This document shows, in pieces, positions 5,912 to 6,797 of a DNA stretch of 6,797 nt. Each line of letters opens with the position of its first letter. The first letter of the stretch is position 1. The translations under genes were made by a program, and so were the position numbers. Under the pieces are notes generated by a model. That model saw nothing but the letters and a program-made list of their open reading frames with translations. It had not been told where the DNA came from and searched no databases. The stretch comes from Streptomyces lilacinus (GTDB lineage Bacteria > Actinomycetota > Actinomycetes > Streptomycetales > Streptomycetaceae): NCBI GenBank assembly GCA_000715685.1, contig KL569414.1, forward strand, positions 111,776-118,572, read 5' to 3'.

Positions 5912-6418
5912 TCAGACCCCTTCCTTGACGATGAGCACGGCGGTGCGCCGGCCGCCGTCGTGCAGGCCCAGGAACTCCTCGGCGGACCGCTCGGGCGCCC
6001 GGTTGTCCAGGACCGTCCACGGCAGGTCGAAGACGTCCAGCAGGGAGGTCAACTCCCGCCCGATGACGTCGTGCTCGACCGCGTCGTTGCCGTCGTGCCC
6101 CCGCCAGCTGACGACCAGCGGCAGGTGGACGTCGTAGATGAGCGTGAACGACGTGAGGACGTTCAACGAATAGCCCAGGCCGGAATTCTGCATGAGCACG
6201 AGCGACTTCTTGCCGGCCAGAGTCAGGCCGGAGGCCACCCCGACCGCGGTGTCCTCTCTGGGGGCCGGAAGATACCGGCCGGGGAAGTCCGGGGCGTCGA
6301 GGATCCGGAACATCCCCTTGAGCAGTGAGCAGGGAACTCCGGTGAAATGCGTGTATCCCTGGTCGAGGAAAGTCCTCATTAAGGTCTCTGCGGCGTTGTG
6401 CGTTGTCACAGCGCTCAC
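5912..6418 (-). CDS. ppd: Phosphonopyruvate decarboxylase, alpha subunit (Pyr-domain half); first gene of the operon, with TTA codon
   Basis: This 168-residue protein is the N-terminal (pyrimidine-binding) half of a TPP-dependent decarboxylase. Clear family motifs are FTGVPCSLLKG (25-35), where single-chain enzymes have GVPDSLLK, PREDTAVGVASGLTLAGK (53-70) with the probable cofactor-activating Glu55, LMQNSGLGYSLN (75-86), and SWRGHDGNDAVEHDVIG (104-120). It pairs with the beta subunit encoded two bases downstream, as in the two-subunit ComDE and RhiEF enzymes. The start is GTG 6418, preceded by GGGGGTGA six bases upstream; GTG 6409 is an in-frame alternative. Codon 13 (6382-6380) is TTA, the rare leucine codon read by the bldA tRNA in Streptomyces. 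It is the only TTA I found in this operon, so translation of the first gene, and of the coupled genes after it, may depend on developmental timing. No membrane segment or signal peptide is visible. Confidence 0.93.
   Translation of the reverse strand: MSAVTTHNAAETLMRTFLDQGYTHFTGVPCSLLKGMFRILDAPDFPGRYLPAPREDTAVGVASGLTLAGKKSLVLMQNSGLGYSLNVLTSFTLIYDVHLPLVVSWRGHDGNDAVEHDVIGRELTSLLDVFDLPWTVLDNRAPERSAEEFLGLHDGGRRTAVLIVKEGV
6380..6382 (-). promoter_or_regulatory. TTA leucine codon (candidate bldA control point)
   Basis: This is codon 13 of the first gene in the operon. TTA is very rare in Streptomyces and is typical of genes tied to development and secondary metabolism, which need the bldA tRNA. 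The codon is in frame with the whole alpha-subunit gene. Its position near the 5' end of a coupled operon would give the greatest control. The effect here is inferred from the known bldA system. Confidence 0.6.
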
Positions 6419-6534
6419 GAGTCGTCACCCCCGTCTGGTCCGCTGGAAAAGCAAGCATGGCGTTAACTCCCGGCGTACACAAGGGGGTTATGCGTTAACG
6501 CGCATTATTGTGGTGTCGAGGAATTCAGGGCAGC
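6419..6534 (-). promoter_or_regulatory. Likely operon promoter and operator region
   Basis: This 116-bp stretch lies just upstream of the operon and is clearly richer in A and T than the genes. A minus-strand AATAAT (6504-6509) is a possible -10 element, with no convincing -35; TCGACA further upstream is the only hexamer near consensus. Two copies of GCGTTAAC lie at 6460-6467 and 6492-6499, 32 bp apart, or about three helical turns. The second is part of a perfect 10-bp palindrome, GCGTTAACGC. The layout suits a dimeric repressor or activator that binds on one face of the helix. I cannot name the regulator family. Confidence 0.4.
6490..6505. promoter_or_regulatory. Candidate operator: palindrome GCGTTAACGC inside ATGCG-N6-CGCAT
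   Basis: GCGTTAACGC (6492-6501) is its own reverse complement. A second, offset inverted repeat places ATGCG at 6490-6494 and CGCAT at 6501-6505, around a six-base centre. A related half site, GCGTTAAC, recurs at 6460-6467 closer to the start codon. Position and symmetry suggest a transcription-factor site, but no binding protein is encoded in the window. Confidence 0.4.
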
Positions 6535-6587
6535 CCGAAACGGCCATCCCGCGAAATGCGGGATCGCCGGATCGGTGGTTGTTTCGG
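6535..6587 (-). terminator. Nested inverted repeats, possible terminator of the upstream gene
   Basis: An outer pair, CCGAAAC (6535-6541) and GTTTCGG (6581-6587), encloses a perfect 7-bp hairpin, ATCCCGC (6546-6552) with GCGGGAT (6558-6564) around the loop GAAAT. It starts 32 bases past the stop of the gene at 6619-6797 and lies before the operon promoter region. That is where a terminator separating the two transcription units would be expected. There is no U-tract on either strand, which is common for Streptomyces terminators but leaves a protein-binding role open. Confidence 0.45.
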
Positions 6588-6618
6588 CAGGGGGAGAACG
6601 CGGTGCCGCGCCCACCGG

Positions 6619-6797
6619 TCAGACCATGCGCATGCGCATTTCCGGCCCCCGGGCGGAAACGGCCCGGTAGCAGTACGCCGCGCGGGCCGTGGTCACCAGT
6701 TCCCAGCCGCGTTCCGCCGCCAGGTGGACGGCGTGACAGGCCGCGAGGACTTCGGGGCCCTCGATGTGCAGGGCGGCGGACGCGGCGTACAGGCGGG
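6619..6797 (-). CDS. 3' end of a hypothetical protein, possibly PIN-domain-like (partial)
   Basis: An open frame enters from the right edge and runs 59 codons to TGA at 6621-6619, with strong G/C third positions, so it is very likely real coding sequence. The visible C-terminus includes LHIEGPEVLAACHAVHLA, then ERGWELVTT, and ends in GPEMRMRMV. The order of an alpha helix with AAxHAVHLAxERGW followed by a short strand LVTT is like the last part of PIN-domain ribonuclease toxins (…HA…A…GW.LVT…Y). Not enough is visible to confirm this, and the catalytic acidic residues would lie outside the window. It is separated from the phosphonate operon by about 200 bp and is probably unrelated to it. Confidence 0.6.
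   Translation of the reverse strand, partial: RLYAASAALHIEGPEVLAACHAVHLAAERGWELVTTARAAYCYRAVSARGPEMRMRMV
6626..6639. repeat. 14-bp perfect palindrome of alternating purine-pyrimidine
   Basis: ATGCGCATGCGCAT is its own reverse complement and alternates purine and pyrimidine throughout, the pattern that favours left-handed DNA. It encodes the MRMRM stretch at the C-terminus of the gene ending at 6619, so it may be only a by-product of that repeated dipeptide. Confidence 0.7.

Noticed and set aside
5259..6418. Sulfopyruvate decarboxylase (ComDE) as the identity of the split TPP enzyme
   Set aside because: The motifs alone do not exclude it, but an unmistakable PEP mutase in the same operon makes phosphonopyruvate the natural substrate.
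5259..6482. Single 407-codon minus frame that would extend decarboxylase beta to 6482
   Set aside because: Its upstream part is an Arg/Pro-rich shadow of the alpha-subunit gene. Domain content begins only at about 5909, where a GTG with a ribosome binding site follows the alpha stop.
6419..6618. TPP riboswitch or other structured leader, prompted by the YjbQ gene and the TPP enzyme
   Set aside because: I see no CUGAGA or other conserved TPP-aptamer elements; only simple inverted repeats are present.
1..6797. CRISPR arrays, tRNA or rRNA genes, insertion sequences
   Set aside because: No spaced direct repeats, RNA gene signatures, transposase sequence or terminal inverted repeats were seen. 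The only tandem repeat is the coding one at 5278-5367.

Overview
The window comes from a very GC-rich actinomycete, most likely Streptomyces or a close relative. Codon third positions are almost all G or C, GTG starts are common, and the single TTA leucine codon I found in a gene is at the very start of the operon. The first 13 bases match the end of the Nextera/Tn5 mosaic-end adapter, so the left edge is a contig end and not genomic sequence.

All recognisable genes lie on the minus strand and form one tightly packed operon, read from right to left: phosphonopyruvate decarboxylase alpha (from 6418), decarboxylase beta, a DRE-TIM aldolase, PEP mutase, an HPr-kinase-like P-loop kinase, a YjbQ/UPF0047 protein, a class V aminotransferase, a small glutaredoxin, and an ATP-grasp ligase that runs off the contig (14-372). 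Neighbours overlap by 1-4 nt (ATGA, GTGA or TGATG), except for a 2-nt gap between the two decarboxylase genes. To the right are a 200-bp regulatory region (6419-6618) and the 3' end of an unrelated gene (6619-6797).

This is a phosphonate natural-product operon. PEP mutase makes phosphonopyruvate, and the two-subunit decarboxylase pulls the reaction forward to phosphonoacetaldehyde. The aldolase probably joins phosphonoacetaldehyde to pyruvate or oxaloacetate, as RhiG does in rhizocticin biosynthesis. The aminotransferase would then install an amino group, either on that five-carbon keto acid or directly on phosphonoacetaldehyde to give 2-aminoethylphosphonate. The kinase could activate a hydroxyl for later elimination, and the ATP-grasp enzyme could form an amide or peptide bond. 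The kinase, YjbQ and glutaredoxin genes are not part of the core phosphonate pathway and are the main reason to suspect a new or little-studied product. No resistance, transport or regulatory gene is in the window, so the rest of the cluster probably lies past the left contig end.

The ATP-grasp gene has an apparent one-base deletion near 193/194. Because it sits close to an adapter-contaminated contig end, a sequencing or assembly error is the likeliest cause.
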